A stretch of DNA of 64,000 bases from Maribacter algarum (ex Lu et al. 2025) (nom. illeg.). Its GTDB lineage: Bacteria; Bacteroidota; Bacteroidia; Flavobacteriales; Flavobacteriaceae. The DNA lies in assembly GCA_947495915.1 (NCBI GenBank), contig CANMAW010000003.1:372001-436000 (forward strand), given 5' to 3'. Below are positions 43,929 through 56,000 of the stretch, piece after piece; position 1 is the stretch's first letter; each line of letters opens with the position of its first letter. A program made the position numbers and the translations under genes. The notes below the pieces were generated by a model, which worked only from the letters and a program-made list of their open reading frames with translations, made no database searches and was not told where the DNA came from.

Positions 43929-44777
43929 TTATTTGGTTTCAGAAGCAGTTGTATCTACTTCAATATAATTTTGCAACTCTTTATCTATTTTAAACAATAA
44001 ATTATCTGCCTTTTTCTCAAATTGAGTATCGGGATATTGCTTTTTAAGCACTCTATATGCCTCTTTTGCATTTTCTAATCGCTCTTTTTTGAACGCTTCA
44101 AAACTATTTAAAGCCATATTTGTTGTTGCTTCAACTTTCAGATAAAGTGCTTCTTCGCGATATATAGACCCAGGGAAATCAGATCCAAAATTATCTAAGG
44201 CAGCAATGGCTGATTTTAAAACGTCAAAATTAAATTCGCCTAGTTTATTAAACTGCTTTGCAATCTCGAAAGCCTTACGCTCTTTCTTTTGTGTAAGATC
44301 TTTGGCCATAGCATTACCTTCAGCAAAAAACTCTGAATCAGGGTACATATTTATAAAAGCCTGTAATTTCACTAAAGCTTTATCAGTATCTGTCTGATCT
44401 AACTCATGACTTGGAGATAACATATAATAACTTTTCGCACCATTAAAAGCAGCTTCAGGCACCTTATCACTTTTGGCGTAAGATTTTATAAAACGTTCGA
44501 ATTGATAACCCGCCATATTATAATCACCACGCTTAAAATAACAGTCTGCTAAAAAAAACATTACTCTTTCACCTTGAGGCTTACCTACATATTTAGGGGC
44601 AATTTGTTCAAACAAGCGTAAAGCCCTTTTGTAATCTTCGGCCTCATAATATTGCTGAGCCATGTCATACTTAGGCTTAATATCAGTATTCTTAAGCACT
44701 TTCTGATATTCATTACAAGAACCTAAAAGTATAGCAAGTGCTAAAAAAGGTATAAATCGGCTTATTTTAAAAAACAT
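43929..44777 (-). CDS. bamD: Outer membrane assembly lipoprotein BamD
   Basis: This 282-residue lipoprotein has the signal FLALAILLGSCNEYQK. Residues 35-240 hold the BamD TPR array (YDMAQQYYEAEDYKRALRLFEQIAPKYVG, CYFKRGDYNMAGYQFERFIKSYAKSDKVPEAAFNGAKSYY, NAKEAYRVLKKQYPDTQFEKKADNLLFKI). It is part of the BAM complex that folds beta barrels into the outer membrane. A minus-strand TAATTTTG element (44789-44782) lies 5 nt before the start, which would leave almost no leader. Confidence 0.93.
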   Translation of the reverse strand: MFFKISRFIPFLALAILLGSCNEYQKVLKNTDIKPKYDMAQQYYEAEDYKRALRLFEQIAPKYVGKPQGERVMFFLADCYFKRGDYNMAGYQFERFIKSYAKSDKVPEAAFNGAKSYYMLSPSHELDQTDTDKALVKLQAFINMYPDSEFFAEGNAMAKDLTQKKERKAFEIAKQFNKLGEFNFDVLKSAIAALDNFGSDFPGSIYREEALYLKVEATTNMALNSFEAFKKERLENAKEAYRVLKKQYPDTQFEKKADNLLFKIDKELQNYIEVDTTASETK

Positions 44778-44897
44778 CTGGCAAAATTACGGATTATCTA
44801 TGGATATAAAAAACATTTTTACACCACGAAAATATAGATGCCAATTGCTTTACACAAGCCTTTTGGGGAAGTTTTAACGCTATTAAAAAAGTACTGC

Positions 44898-45788
44898 TTA
44901 AACTTCTAGCTTTAAGAATGGCTTGACAAAACTTTTTATTCGTTGTTTCAAGCTATCAGTTGCCTCAACTAGCGGTAAACGTACCACTGCTTTAGAAAGA
45001 CCCAAAGTTTCAAAAATAGATTTTATACCTGCCGGATTTCCCTCTTCGAAAATCAAATCCATTCCTGTTTCCATTGCGTTTTGCAGTTTAAATGCTTCCT
45101 CAGTGTCACCTTCTAATCCTAAACGAATCATTTGTGAAAATTCTGAAGGAAGACCTTGGCCTATTACAGATATAACTCCTGATCCTCCAGCTAAAACAGT
45201 TTCTAAAGCCGTTGCATCATCTCCAGAAATGACATGAAAATCGTCAGGCTTACCAGCAATTATTTCGTTAATTTGTTGCATATCACCACATGCCTCTTTC
45301 AAACCAACAATATTTTCAAAATCGGCTGCAAGTCTTAAAACGGTGCTAGGTAACATATTGCTACCTGTTCTACTTGGCACATTATACAGTACAATGGGCT
45401 TGTTTGAGACCTCGGCAATTGCTTTGAAATGCTGATAAATTCCTTCTTGAGTAGGCTTATTATAATATGGTGACACTGAGAGAATTGCGTCAAAATCATC
45501 TGATTGAAATGCCTTAACTTCGTGCACTACACGGTAGGTGCTGTTTCCTCCAATACCCAAAACAAGAGGCAGGCGGCCGGCATTAGCTTTTACGATAGTA
45601 TCCATCACCAACAATTTTTCGGCCTTATTTAAAGTTACCGACTCTGCAGTTGTACCTAATACAACTAAGTAATCTACTCCACCATCAATACAAAAATTTA
45701 CGATGCGTGTTAAGGCTTCCGTATCAATAGAAAAATCATCATTAAAAGGGGTGACTAAGGCGACTCCAGTTCCAATCAATTGCTTCAT
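44898..45788 (-). CDS. dapA: 4-hydroxy-tetrahydrodipicolinate synthase
   Basis: This 296-residue class I aldolase condenses pyruvate with aspartate semialdehyde for lysine and peptidoglycan. Motifs: [29 protein letters not shown] (the usual GTTGE reads GTTAE), [40 protein letters not shown] with the catalytic Tyr, and Schiff-base lysine in [11 protein letters not shown]. It begins on the last base of the DUF6913 gene. The 120-bp gap after it, before bamD, likely holds bamD's own promoter. Confidence 0.94.
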   Translation of the reverse strand: MKQLIGTGVALVTPFNDDFSIDTEALTRIVNFCIDGGVDYLVVLGTTAESVTLNKAEKLLVMDTIVKANAGRLPLVLGIGGNSTYRVVHEVKAFQSDDFDAILSVSPYYNKPTQEGIYQHFKAIAEVSNKPIVLYNVPSRTGSNMLPSTVLRLAADFENIVGLKEACGDMQQINEIIAGKPDDFHVISGDDATALETVLAGGSGVISVIGQGLPSEFSQMIRLGLEGDTEEAFKLQNAMETGMDLIFEEGNPAGIKSIFETLGLSKAVVRLPLVEATDSLKQRIKSFVKPFLKLEV

Positions 45789-46321
45789 TAGTTTATTTCG
45801 TTAAGAACTTTTAAATATTTTTTTAGTTCTTGTTTAAAAATTTTAAAATTCTGTATCGGCGTATCTAAAATTAAATCGTTGTATTTTGAATCTATTTCTT
45901 TAAAACCAACTCTAACTCTCGCCTTTGTTTTTACACTCATGATTTGCATCAAGAGATTTTCTTCCGTATAATAATTAACCAACATATCATATTCTCGACT
46001 TAAAAACTCAAGAACATAACTATTTTCAATTACCCCATTCCATCCCAGATCTTTATCTGAAAACACCGGAGTGGCGTAAGGTGAATTTTTATCATAATAG
46101 CCTTTATAACCAATTATCTTTACCGCGTTTGGTCGCAAACCAAAGTCTTCAACAAACTCGTAAAAAAGATTGGCGTTTTCAAACTGATCTAAATCGACCA
46201 AACAAGCTATAGAGGTGATTCCCTTTGTTCGTGCCACCGAAGCAAATGGTTTTTTAAGTTCCTCCTTTAAAAATTTAAGTGCTGATTTCTGCTTAAACTT
46301 ATCTTTTATTCCCTTAAACAT
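45788..46321 (-). CDS. DUF6913-like hypothetical protein
   Basis: This 177-residue cytoplasmic protein of unknown function is typically found directly before dapA in Flavobacteriia. It starts [22 protein letters not shown] and shows a Rossmann-like run ([71 protein letters not shown]). No catalytic motif is obvious. A 7-bp-arm dyad (TACATTT-N4-AAATGTA, 46329-46346) lies directly before the start and overlaps a TACATTTG -7-like element. Confidence 0.8.
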   Translation of the reverse strand: MFKGIKDKFKQKSALKFLKEELKKPFASVARTKGITSIACLVDLDQFENANLFYEFVEDFGLRPNAVKIIGYKGYYDKNSPYATPVFSDKDLGWNGVIENSYVLEFLSREYDMLVNYYTEENLLMQIMSVKTKARVRVGFKEIDSKYNDLILDTPIQNFKIFKQELKKYLKVLNEIN

Positions 46322-46388
46322 GTATTTTTACATTTAGACAAATGTAAAGAATATCATCACATTATTTTTCCGCAAGATAGAACGATTT

Positions 46389-47153
46389 ATGATTTTAAAT
46401 ATAAAACATTTTGTTGCATTTGCAACAATTGGTGGTTTCATTTCCTGTAACCAAGCACCTCAAGAACTCTTTAAAATCAAAGCAAACCAAATTACTATCG
46501 ATAGCACCTTGGCTTCAAATGATGCTATTAACAGTTTTATTTCGCCATATCAAACTAGAGTTAATGAAGTATTAGACAGCACTTTAACTTACGCACCGTT
46601 TACTCTTACTAAAACTGATGGGGCCCTAAATACCTCAGCAGGCAACTTAATGGCAGATGTTATCTTATCACAGGCCAATCCTATTTTTGAATCGAGAACT
46701 AACAAAAGCATTGATTTTTCACTTATGAATCACGGAGGTGTTCGATCAATCATTTCGAAAGGCAAAGTTTCTGCACGAAATGCTTATGAAATCATGCCTT
46801 TTGAGAATTCTATAGTAGTAGTAGAATTATCACCTGAATCGGTTCTAGAGTTGGTGAATTTTTTAATTCAATCTAAAAGGGCACATCCTATTTCTGGTAT
46901 TCAGATTGTTTTAGATAAAGATGACACTTTAAAAACACTTAAAATAAAAGGCAAGCCCTTTTCTACAAAACAAAACTATTACGTAGCTACTTCTAATTAT
47001 TTAGTTACAGGTGGTGACAATATGACCTTTTTCAAAAATAAAATTTCTGTTACCGATACCGACTATTTAATTCGAAATGCTATGATTGATTATTTTAAAA
47101 AAGTAGACACCTTAAATGTTAAGGTAGATGATCGATTTTATAAAATTAAATAA
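46389..47153 (+). CDS. 5'-nucleotidase C-terminal domain protein, lipoprotein
   Basis: This 254-residue protein contains only the C-terminal half of a UshA-type 5'-nucleotidase: NLMADVILSQANPIF, DFSLMNHGGVRSIISKG, YEIMPFENSIVVVELSPESVLELVNFL and SNYLVTGGDNMTFF. These supply the substrate-binding residues. It has an export signal ending around FISCNQ. The metal-binding half is the next gene, 8 bp downstream, so together they probably form one enzyme from two chains, in reversed order compared with the fused protein. Confidence 0.88.
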   Translation: MILNIKHFVAFATIGGFISCNQAPQELFKIKANQITIDSTLASNDAINSFISPYQTRVNEVLDSTLTYAPFTLTKTDGALNTSAGNLMADVILSQANPIFESRTNKSIDFSLMNHGGVRSIISKGKVSARNAYEIMPFENSIVVVELSPESVLELVNFLIQSKRAHPISGIQIVLDKDDTLKTLKIKGKPFSTKQNYYVATSNYLVTGGDNMTFFKNKISVTDTDYLIRNAMIDYFKKVDTLNVKVDDRFYKIK

Positions 47154-47161
47154 CCACCAAC

Positions 47162-48076
47162 ATGGAAAGAAGAAAATTCATAAAAAAAACCGCAGCTTCA
47201 TCCGCATTGGTTGGTTTAAGTGCCTTTGGCATGAATTCATGTACTTCTAACAAGATAAAGCATATCACTATTTTACATACCAATGATGTGCATAGTCATA
47301 TTGATACATTTCCAAAAAATCACTCTAGATACCCCAATCTTGGGGGACTTGCGCGCAGGGCAGCTTTGGTAGAAACTGTTCGCCAAGAAAATGCCAATAC
47401 TTTATTACTTGATGCAGGTGATATCTTTCAAGGTACTCCTTATTTTAATTTTTACGGTGGTGAACTAGAGTTTAAACTTATGAGCAAACTGAAGTATGAT
47501 GCGGCAACCATTGGTAATCATGATTTTGACAATGGTTTAAACGGACTTTACTCACAATTGCCACATGCCAAATTTGAGTTGTTATCTGCAAATTATGATT
47601 TTAAAAATACTCTTATGAATGGGCACACAAAGCCTTACCAAATCTATATTCGAGATGGTATAAAAATAGGCGTTTACGGGTTGGGCATAAAACTATCAGG
47701 ATTGGTTACAAAGCGTCTCTATAAAGAAACAGTCTACTTAGATCCTTACGAAATTGCAGTTGATACCGAACGCATTCTAAAAGAGGAAGAAGCATGTGAT
47801 TTGGTTATTTGTTTATCGCATTTAGGGTATCAATATAACAGTTCTGAAAACAGATCAGATGATGTTACATTAGCGGCTAAAACAAGTCACACCGATTTAA
47901 TTATCGGAGGCCATACCCATACTTTTTTAGATAAACCTACTTTAATTAAGAATAAGATTGATCGTAATGTTCTTGTTAATCAAGTTGGTTGTTTTGGAGT
48001 TAAAGTAGGTCGAATTGATTTCTATTTTGATCACTTAAAGAATGTAGCGTCAAATGGTGTCGCAATAACAGTTTAA
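47162..48076 (+). CDS. 5'-nucleotidase metallophosphatase half
   Basis: This 304-residue protein has an N-terminal twin-arginine-like signal (MERRKFIKKTAASSALVGLSAFGMNSC) and all the calcineurin-type metal motifs: ILHTNDVHSHI, LLLDAGDIFQGTPYF, ATIGNHDFDNGLN, VICLSHLGY and LIIGGHTHTFL. It hydrolyses nucleotide or similar phosphoesters in the periplasm or at the surface. The gene lacks the C-terminal substrate domain, which is encoded 8 bp upstream. The long gap downstream (48077-48489) holds nothing clear. Confidence 0.9.
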   Translation: MERRKFIKKTAASSALVGLSAFGMNSCTSNKIKHITILHTNDVHSHIDTFPKNHSRYPNLGGLARRAALVETVRQENANTLLLDAGDIFQGTPYFNFYGGELEFKLMSKLKYDAATIGNHDFDNGLNGLYSQLPHAKFELLSANYDFKNTLMNGHTKPYQIYIRDGIKIGVYGLGIKLSGLVTKRLYKETVYLDPYEIAVDTERILKEEEACDLVICLSHLGYQYNSSENRSDDVTLAAKTSHTDLIIGGHTHTFLDKPTLIKNKIDRNVLVNQVGCFGVKVGRIDFYFDHLKNVASNGVAITV

Positions 48077-48489
48077 AAGATGAACTTAAATTTCTAATCT
48101 TAAACCGGCACCTAATTATATAGTTGTAATGCTTTACGAACAATTAGCATTGTAGGTTTTTATTCACAGAAAAACAACGGCTGTTTGTTTCGGCAATTTA
48201 TTTAGATTTATTTGGGCCGCTGCTGTTGTCACACCATAAATGAAGCGAGTGATCTGAATCATTTGATATCTGAGTTTCAAGATAAACTGCTTATGGCAGA
48301 AAATCGTTGCTTCACTAAATTCTTTTTTTTGTCTTTAACTTTAATTAAGCCTGATGGCAAAACTATAAAGACACTCTGAGAATTTTAACTTTTTAAACTT
48401 CTATTTTTTCAAAAATACCAATGACAGCAAGGTTGAAAATAGCATCTGTTTTTAAAAAACCGTATCTTACTAACATCAACCAATATATA
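48077..48489. other. Intergenic region with no recognisable gene
   Basis: 413 bases without a convincing reading frame, tRNA fold or terminator. A small stem (AATGCT...AGCATT near 48126-48149) and T-rich tracts are visible. Part of it must hold the promoter of the NIPSNAP gene. I cannot tell decayed gene from regulatory RNA. Confidence 0.4.
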
Positions 48490-49263
48490 ATGAAAAGACT
48501 TACATTTACTTTAATATTTTTATGCGTATTAAGCGGAATCTCCATACATGCTCAAGTTCAAGAATATTATCAATTAAAAACCTATACGTTCGATACAGAA
48601 GCTCAAGAAAAGATCACTGACGACTATTTAGAAAATGCTTTTTTACCTGCTTTGAAAGAATATGATATTATGAATGTTGGTGTTTTTAAACCTCATGATA
48701 TAGATTCGGTAGCTCCAAAAAGAACCTATGTTTTAATTCCCTTCTCTTCTTTAACAAAGTTTCAGTTACTTGACGAAGCTTTGGCAGAAAATGAAACGCA
48801 TAACGCCAACGGAAAGCCTTATTTGGAAGCCGCACACGATAATCCGCCATACGAACGGATTTCATCGGTTTTAATGAAAGCTTTTGTAGCCATGCCAAAT
48901 ATGAAAGCTTCTCCGCTAGAAGGTCCTCGAGAAGAACGTATTTATGAATTGAGAAGCTACGAGGCTTCAACCGAAGATTTATACAAACGAAAAGTAGATA
49001 TGTTTAATGCCGGTGGTGAAGTTGCCTTATTTGATCGGTTAGCATTTAATGCTGTTTTTTATGCGGAAGTGTTATCAGGGCCAACCATGCCCAATTTGAT
49101 GTACATGACCACTCATGAAAACATGGATGCCAGAACAGCAAATTGGGAAGCCTTTGTAGAATCACCAGAATGGACTGAACTTAAAGTCATGCCTAAATAT
49201 CAAAATACGGTATCAAAAAACGTGACGATATTACTGTATCCTACGGCCTACTCTGATTACTAA
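48490..49263 (+). CDS. NIPSNAP-family secreted protein
   Basis: The ATG at 48490 gives an SPI signal (MKRLTFTLIFLCVLSGISIHAQ); the frame opens 69 nt upstream, but that adds no signal-like sequence. The 257-residue protein contains two NIPSNAP-type repeats, each starting with a YELR/YQLKTY motif (QEYYQLKTYTF; ERIYELRSYEASTED) and ending near TANWEAFVESPEWTELKVMPKYQ. Such proteins occur beside sugar and glycan catabolism genes in marine Bacteroidota; the reaction is unknown. Likely periplasmic. Confidence 0.85.
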   Translation: MKRLTFTLIFLCVLSGISIHAQVQEYYQLKTYTFDTEAQEKITDDYLENAFLPALKEYDIMNVGVFKPHDIDSVAPKRTYVLIPFSSLTKFQLLDEALAENETHNANGKPYLEAAHDNPPYERISSVLMKAFVAMPNMKASPLEGPREERIYELRSYEASTEDLYKRKVDMFNAGGEVALFDRLAFNAVFYAEVLSGPTMPNLMYMTTHENMDARTANWEAFVESPEWTELKVMPKYQNTVSKNVTILLYPTAYSDY

Positions 49264-49331
49264 TTAGATATGACGATATACCATTATCTTGAATTGGTCG
49301 TTTTGTATATAGCACTACCAAACACCTATAC

Positions 49332-49580
49332 ATGATTGTCATACCAATTTTACCGATCATTCCGCTTTTGTTTTATCTAGCTGACGGCTATTACGAAAAA
49401 AACCTTAAAAAAGGTTTGGCTCATATCATTGTATTTCTAGTTGCTGCATTAGTTATGGTCAGTATGCTCTATATATTAGGTTGGGCGTTCGCCTTATGTA
49501 CTCCCCTTCTATTATTTGTCCTTTTAATGATAAAACCTAAGAATCGATCTGAACATCTTAATCGAAATCAGCAAGCATAA
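49332..49580 (+). CDS. Small hypothetical membrane protein
   Basis: This 82-residue reading frame has two hydrophobic helices (MIVIPILPIIPLLFYLADGYY and AHIIVFLVAALVMVSMLYILGWAFALCTPLLLFVLLMI) and a basic tail. The ATG at 49332 follows the NIPSNAP gene on the same strand. Its last 23 bp overlap the convergent small gene, so this frame is slightly less certain than its neighbours. Function unknown. Confidence 0.5.
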   Translation: MIVIPILPIIPLLFYLADGYYEKNLKKGLAHIIVFLVAALVMVSMLYILGWAFALCTPLLLFVLLMIKPKNRSEHLNRNQQA

Positions 49581-49866
49581 ATTCTACCAACTGTTGATGT
49601 TCTTCTTGAAGTGATACTTCTGGAAAAGGTTTTCCTGCTTGACGATACCAATAGCCGGCATTCCACTCATCGCCTTCTTTTCGATGTAAATATGCATGCA
49701 CCCATTTCGCATTTTTATGATGACTGCCATCTACAAGGTCATGAGCCGCATGCCAATCATTTTTAGCGTCAAACCACAATGCTTTTAGAATTGGAGGCCA
49801 GTTTTTATCGATAATTTCTTCTTTCTGGGAATTGATAAATTCAGAATATGTTTTTATTACAGGCAT
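49558..49866 (-). CDS. Conserved hypothetical small protein
   Basis: This 102-residue cytoplasmic protein is of a type I recall as conserved in Bacteroidota without an assigned role: NWPPILKALWFDAKNDWHAAHDLVDG, WVHAYLHRKEGDEWNAGYWYRQAGKPFP. The Trp/His-rich core suggests a compact helical fold. A minus-strand TACCTTTG -7-like element (49907-49900) lies 34 nt upstream. It overlaps the small membrane protein gene tail to tail. Confidence 0.8.
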   Translation of the reverse strand: MPVIKTYSEFINSQKEEIIDKNWPPILKALWFDAKNDWHAAHDLVDGSHHKNAKWVHAYLHRKEGDEWNAGYWYRQAGKPFPEVSLQEEHQQLVEFMLADFD

Positions 49867-50001
49867 TCACAACAAATTTTAAGAGGACTACAACACTTAC
49901 AAAGGTAATAGGATTTCTTACAAAATATTAAATCTACATTTTCGTTTGGTGATGACCAACAGTTCAATATTTAGTCCCAACCATTCAATAGTCTATTATT
50001 C

Positions 50002-53000
50002 ATGAAGAATTTTCTATTACTTTTTTTAGTCCTGTCCTTTTCTTGTCTTTATAGTCAGTGTCCAACAAGCAACATATATTTAAGTTCTCAAGAAGATATT
50101 GATAATTTTAAATCGAGATATCCTGGGTGTACACAATTTAATAAAGAGCTACACATTTATGGTGATGACATTACAAATCTCAACGGTCTCGATGAATTAA
50201 CCGCGACTACTTATGTGGTGAATATTTCTAGAACTAGCTTGGTCAACCTTACCGGTCTTGACAACATCACCGAAATGGGTACACTTAAAATATTCAATAA
50301 TGAACTTTTAGAAAATTTATCGGGTATTGGTCAACTTACTGAAATAGATGGCAATTTTACACTACAGAACAATAGTGAATTAACCGACCTAACCGATCTT
50401 AGTAACTTAACAAATGTTGAATACGTTTTTGATATTGATAATAATGATGCTTTACTACAACTTAGTGGTTTAGATAATTTAAGTAATGTAGGCAGTATTG
50501 TCTTACAAAATGGGCGTTTATCTGATATTTCAAGTCTTTACAATTTACAAAATATTAGATACAACTTTACTGTTGAAAATGAATACAGTTTACAAAATTT
50601 AGAGAATTTCAGTAATCTTTTAGGTATTGGTGGTAATGTCAAAATAGCATCAAATCGAGTTTTAGAGAGCATATCTGGCTTTAACGCTGTTAGTTCCGTA
50701 CGAAATCTTGAGGTGTTTGATAATGAGGCTCTTGTCAACATTACGGGATTCAATCAACTTGAAATAATTAATGGAGATCTAATGATAGGAAGTAGTCCGA
50801 CCTACAAATGGGGAGACAATACGGTTTTAGCCGATATTTCTGGACTCTTTTCTTTACAAACCATAGTTCAAAACTTTTATATAGGTGAAAACTACGCACT
50901 AACTAACTTAAATGGTTTGCAAAATTTAAGTTCAGTTGGGGCAGATACACATATTTTCAAAAATGATTCTTTAATTTCTTTGGAAGGATTAAATGGGTTA
51001 GTATCTGTTGGCGGTCAATTTCTAATATCATTCAATCCGGTACTCCTCGAAACCAACGCATTATTACGATTGGAAACAGTTGGTGACAACGTTGGTATTT
51101 GGTCTAATAATACTTTGCAAAGCTTAACAGGTTTAGACGGTTTAAAAACAGTTGGCGGAAACTTAGACATTGGGTGGAACCCAACTGTATATCTACAAGA
51201 TTTCGGTCGTACCCGAAGTCTTAAAGCATTAAACTTAAAAGAACTTACCCACGTCACCGATGATTTTAGAATTGGTTTTTGCGCTATTCCTGTTATTGAT
51301 GATATCAACAAATTATCTCATGTTGGAGGTAAAGTAGCTATTGGTTATAGCGAAGAAATGACAGAGATTTCTGGATTAAACCAACTTACCACCGTATCGC
51401 AGATTGAAATTTTAGAAGTACAGCAGCTGCATACTATTTCAGGATTTTCATCCCTAGTCACTTTACCAAATCATCTCGATATTTCAAGAAATCCAGACTT
51501 AACAACCATTACAGGATTCCAATCTTTACAATCAATAGATCAAGATTTAATATTAAGTTACAATCCTAATTTAAGCGACGCCTCAGGTTTTAACCAACTA
51601 AGAAACATTGGAGAAAATTTCTCATTAGAAAACAAATCTCTAAGTTTCGGTAATAATAGTAATCAATCTGGCTTTCAGAACTTTCAATCATTTTCGAATT
51701 TAGAAACAATAGGCAAAGACTTCATAATTGGGCCCAATGTAAACTTAGTCAATTTTACTGGTCTTGAAAATCTAAGTTCAATCGGTAAGAACTTTTTGAT
51801 AAAAACGGGACTCCCTCAATCAAATGCACCCCATATTTCATCCCTTACTTCTATGGTAGGTTTAACCAACCTGCAAAACATAGAGGGTTGGTTAAGAATT
51901 GAAAATAATTCAGAACTTATGACTTTAAATGGGCTAAGCGCTTTATCGAATGTTGGCAACAATTTTGAAATTACAAACAATATAAAGCTGGAAAATTTCA
52001 ATACCTTAAATTCTTTAACGACATTGGGGCGCGACTTTAACATTAGCAATAACCCCTCGCTAATCAATTTTACCGGTTTAGAAAGCCTTCAAACTGTAAC
52101 AGGTAATTTAAAAATTGAAGGTAACATTGCATTAGAAAATCTATCTGGTCTTAATAATCTTAGTGCTGTTGGCGATCTTCAAATATTTAGTAATCAAGCA
52201 TTACTAAATATTGAATCTTTAGGCGCGCTTTCACAAATCTCAAGTGTCTATTCTTCTGTAAGAATAAGTAACAATGAAAGTTTGGTCTCTCTACTAGGCT
52301 TAGAGAACATTACAAGTTTAAAATCTTTAACCCTTTTTTTTAACTCCAATCTAGAATCTTTAGAAGGTCTTGATTCTTTACGCGTTTTAACAGAATACTT
52401 AAGCATTGATAGAAATCCATTACTAAATGATATATCAGCACTTCAGAATACTGAAATCGATAGAAATGTAAGACTTGGTATTAAAAACAATGCTTCATTA
52501 GCTGCTTGTAACATTAAAAGCATTTGTAAATTCACTACTTACGCTAACACTGATTCATTTATTTATAACAACTTACCAGGTTGTGATTCTAAATATGAGA
52601 TTTATTTACGTTGCCCCAACCCAGACGACCTTGATGGCGATGGAGTATTAAACAGTATTGAAGAGGTTGATGGAACCGATATCAACGATGGTTGCTCGTA
52701 CTTTGAAGCAAATCAAGATGCAGATTTGATATCTGTATTATGGGAAGAGGCTGATTGCGACAATGACGGCATCCCAAATGGCACTGAACTTACAAACGGT
52801 TCTAACCCCCGAAATGAAGATTCTGATGGTGATGGTGTTTTAGATAGTGAAGATCAAAGTCCTACTGATGCATGTATTCCAGCACAAAATCAAGACTATA
52901 TCGGTTACGATGCAAATAATGAAATATGGCAGAGTTTCGATTGCGATGGCGATGACGTTCAAAACGGAGCTGAACTTATTGCGGGTACGAATCCGTATTA

Positions 53001-56000
53001 TAATGAATCATTTTATTCAGACTCAACATACCCTGAAACCTTTTACAAACAAGAAATAGAAACCAATGGTAGAGCTAACGCTATTGCAACCAACGGTACT
53101 ACAGTTGCAGTAGGTAGAACTACTTCTGTAACAGGAATTGTAGAAATTTACGAGAAAGATACCAGCGGAATTTGGCAAGAAACTCAAGTGATTAGCCCTA
53201 CCACTCTAAGCCCAAGATTTGGATGGAAACTAGCATTAACAGCGAACACCCTATTTGTAACGCAACCTTATGCAGACGAAAACCAGTCAGATGTTTTATT
53301 TATTTACCAAAAAAATCAAAGTGGCGATTGGGTAGAAACACAACAGATTAAAGCTTCAAGTGAATTTACATATGATGGATTTGGTAGTTCAATATCAGTA
53401 AACGACAATACTTTGGTCGTAGGTGCTGATGGAATAGCCCCAAGTGGAGCTGTTTATGTTTTCGAAAAAACCACCAATAACACTTGGACGGAAATTGCTG
53501 AGATCTATCCTTCTGAAGATCTTTTCGACGGAGCTTTTGGAGAATCTGTGGCTATTTCTAATAATACCATTGTTATCGGCGCTTCCGGTTATGATGAGTT
53601 CGGAGCTTTTGTTTATGAAAAACAAAACGATAATTCATGGCAAGAAGTTCAAAGTCTTAGTGCCTCAGATGGCAACAATTTCACATACGCAAGAGATGTA
53701 GCCATTTCAGGAAATAGAATATTAATTGGCGACGTTGGTCACACAAATTTGAGCTATGAACAAGGCCATGCACTGATTTATGAAAAATCATATGAAGGTG
53801 AATGGATCCAAGTAAAAACACTTGAGGCAAGCAATGGGTATCAAGAAGATTTCTTTGCAGATGCTCTAGCAATGAATAATAATCGTATTGTTGTAAACTT
53901 ATCGGCAGATCAATTAGACATTGGTTATTTGCACATTTTTCATAAATCTGAAGGCAATTGGATTGAAACACACATTTTATCAGATCCAGGGCCTGAATAT
54001 TCAAATTATGATTTTGGGTATCACGTTGCTGTGGCTGATGGATTGATTGTAACCACCTCAGGAGAATTTGTACACTTTTTTGAAGACATTGATTATACTG
54101 AAGCTGACTCTGACGGAGATGGATTGACAGATTCAAACGACAGTCACCCTTCTGACCCATGTTTACCTGTTCAGAATGAAGACTACACCAATTTTGACAG
54201 CGAAAATGAAATTTGGGCCAATGCAGACTGTGATGGCGATGGAGTAACCAATGGTGAAGAGGTAGCTCATAACACCAATCCGTATGTTTCAGATATTCCC
54301 GCAGCAATTTGTCAAGAAATAACTTCATCAGACGGAGCTGTATCCGATTTCTTCGGAAAGGTGATGGCAATCTCAGAAGATGAGAAAACCATAGCTATTT
54401 CGTCGTACAATGATGATGATTTAGGCAACAATAGTGGTTCTGTATACATTTTTAATCAGAACAATTCAGGAAATTGGGTTGAAACTCAGAAACTAAATGC
54501 ATCTGACGGACAAGAGGATGACGTTTTTGGTTTATCTATGACCTTTGCTGGTGAAACACTTGCGATCAGTGCTTACAAACAAAACCATAATACCGGTGCG
54601 GTTTATCTTTTTGATCAGTCACCCACTGGTGTTTGGGAAGAGGTACAAAAACTATTACCTTCCGATACTGCGTTATACCAACAATTTGGATATTCTATTT
54701 CAGGAATCGAAAACTATTTGATTTTTGGAGCACAAAACAATGCTGAAAACGGTACCAATAGTGGTGCCGCATATATATTCAACCGCGATTCAAATGGAAC
54801 GTGGATAGAATCAAAAAAACTAACCGCCTCCGATGGCGAAGCGCATGACAACTTTGGTATTTCTGTTGCAATCACTACAAATACGGCTGTAGTCGGTGCC
54901 TGGTACGATGACGACAGTATCGAAAATAGTGGAGCCGCATATATTTTTGAATACCTTTCAAACGACTGGGTAGAAGTTGCTAAAGTAAAAGCTTCAGACA
55001 TTAGTTCTGGCAGTGGTTATGCTACAAGTGTTGCCATTGAAAACCAAACTTTAGTGGTTGGTGCTGCTTCTATCAATAACAATGATACGCGTACCGGTTC
55101 GGCCTATGTATATGAAAAGTCTTCCGGGGTATGGTCGCAAACACAAAAGTTAATACCAACGAACGGTGCAGCACAAGATCGTTTCGGACTTCATGTCGCT
55201 ATCAATAACAATCGAATAGTTTGCGGTATTTCTGGTAACGATGAAAACGGACCTTCAAGAGGAGCTGTTCAAGTGTTTGAAAAACAAAACAATGTAAATT
55301 GGAATGCGACTCAAAAACTGTTAGCCTGTGATTTGGGCAGTGATTATGCAAATTTTGGAAATGGCGTCGCATTATCTAAAAACCTAGTCGTGGCAGGTAC
55401 CAACTTTTTTAGTGCTACAGGTTCTGCTTATGTTTTTGAATTGAAAGAAAATATTCCAAATGACGAGCTTGAATTATCGGTAAACATAACAAATATTTCA
55501 TGTCATGGTTCCAACGATGCTTCGATTATAGGAACTGCAATTGGTGGTACACCGCCCTATGTTTTCATTTTAGAAACTCCTGCCCTTGGCAACACCAATG
55601 GCAATACCACAGGTGAATTTTATAACGTTGCTTCAGGTGAATATATATTTATACTTAAAGATAATTCTGGAGATGAAGTGTCGGTACCTGTTTCAATTAC
55701 CGAGACAGCACCATTAAATATAATTGCAAGTGTTGATCAGGTGTGTGAACCAAATGCAAATGGTCAAATTACTATACAAGGAACCGGTGGAACATTGCCT
55801 TATCAATTTAGTATTGATAACGGGGTGACATTTCAGAGTAATGCTATTTTTAATAACCTTTCTGCTGCTGACTACCAAATCATAGCTCAAGATGCAAACG
55901 GATGTACAGTTACCCAAGTTGTTACGGTTGACGTTGATGCTCAATGCGTACCATTTACCTTACCAGCTAACAATTTCACCATAGAAACAACATCTGAAAC

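Noticed and set aside
53681-54370. 229-residue minus-strand reading frame
   Set aside because: It mirrors the repeat-rich coding region of the giant plus-strand gene and has Gln/Leu/His-rich, non-protein-like composition.
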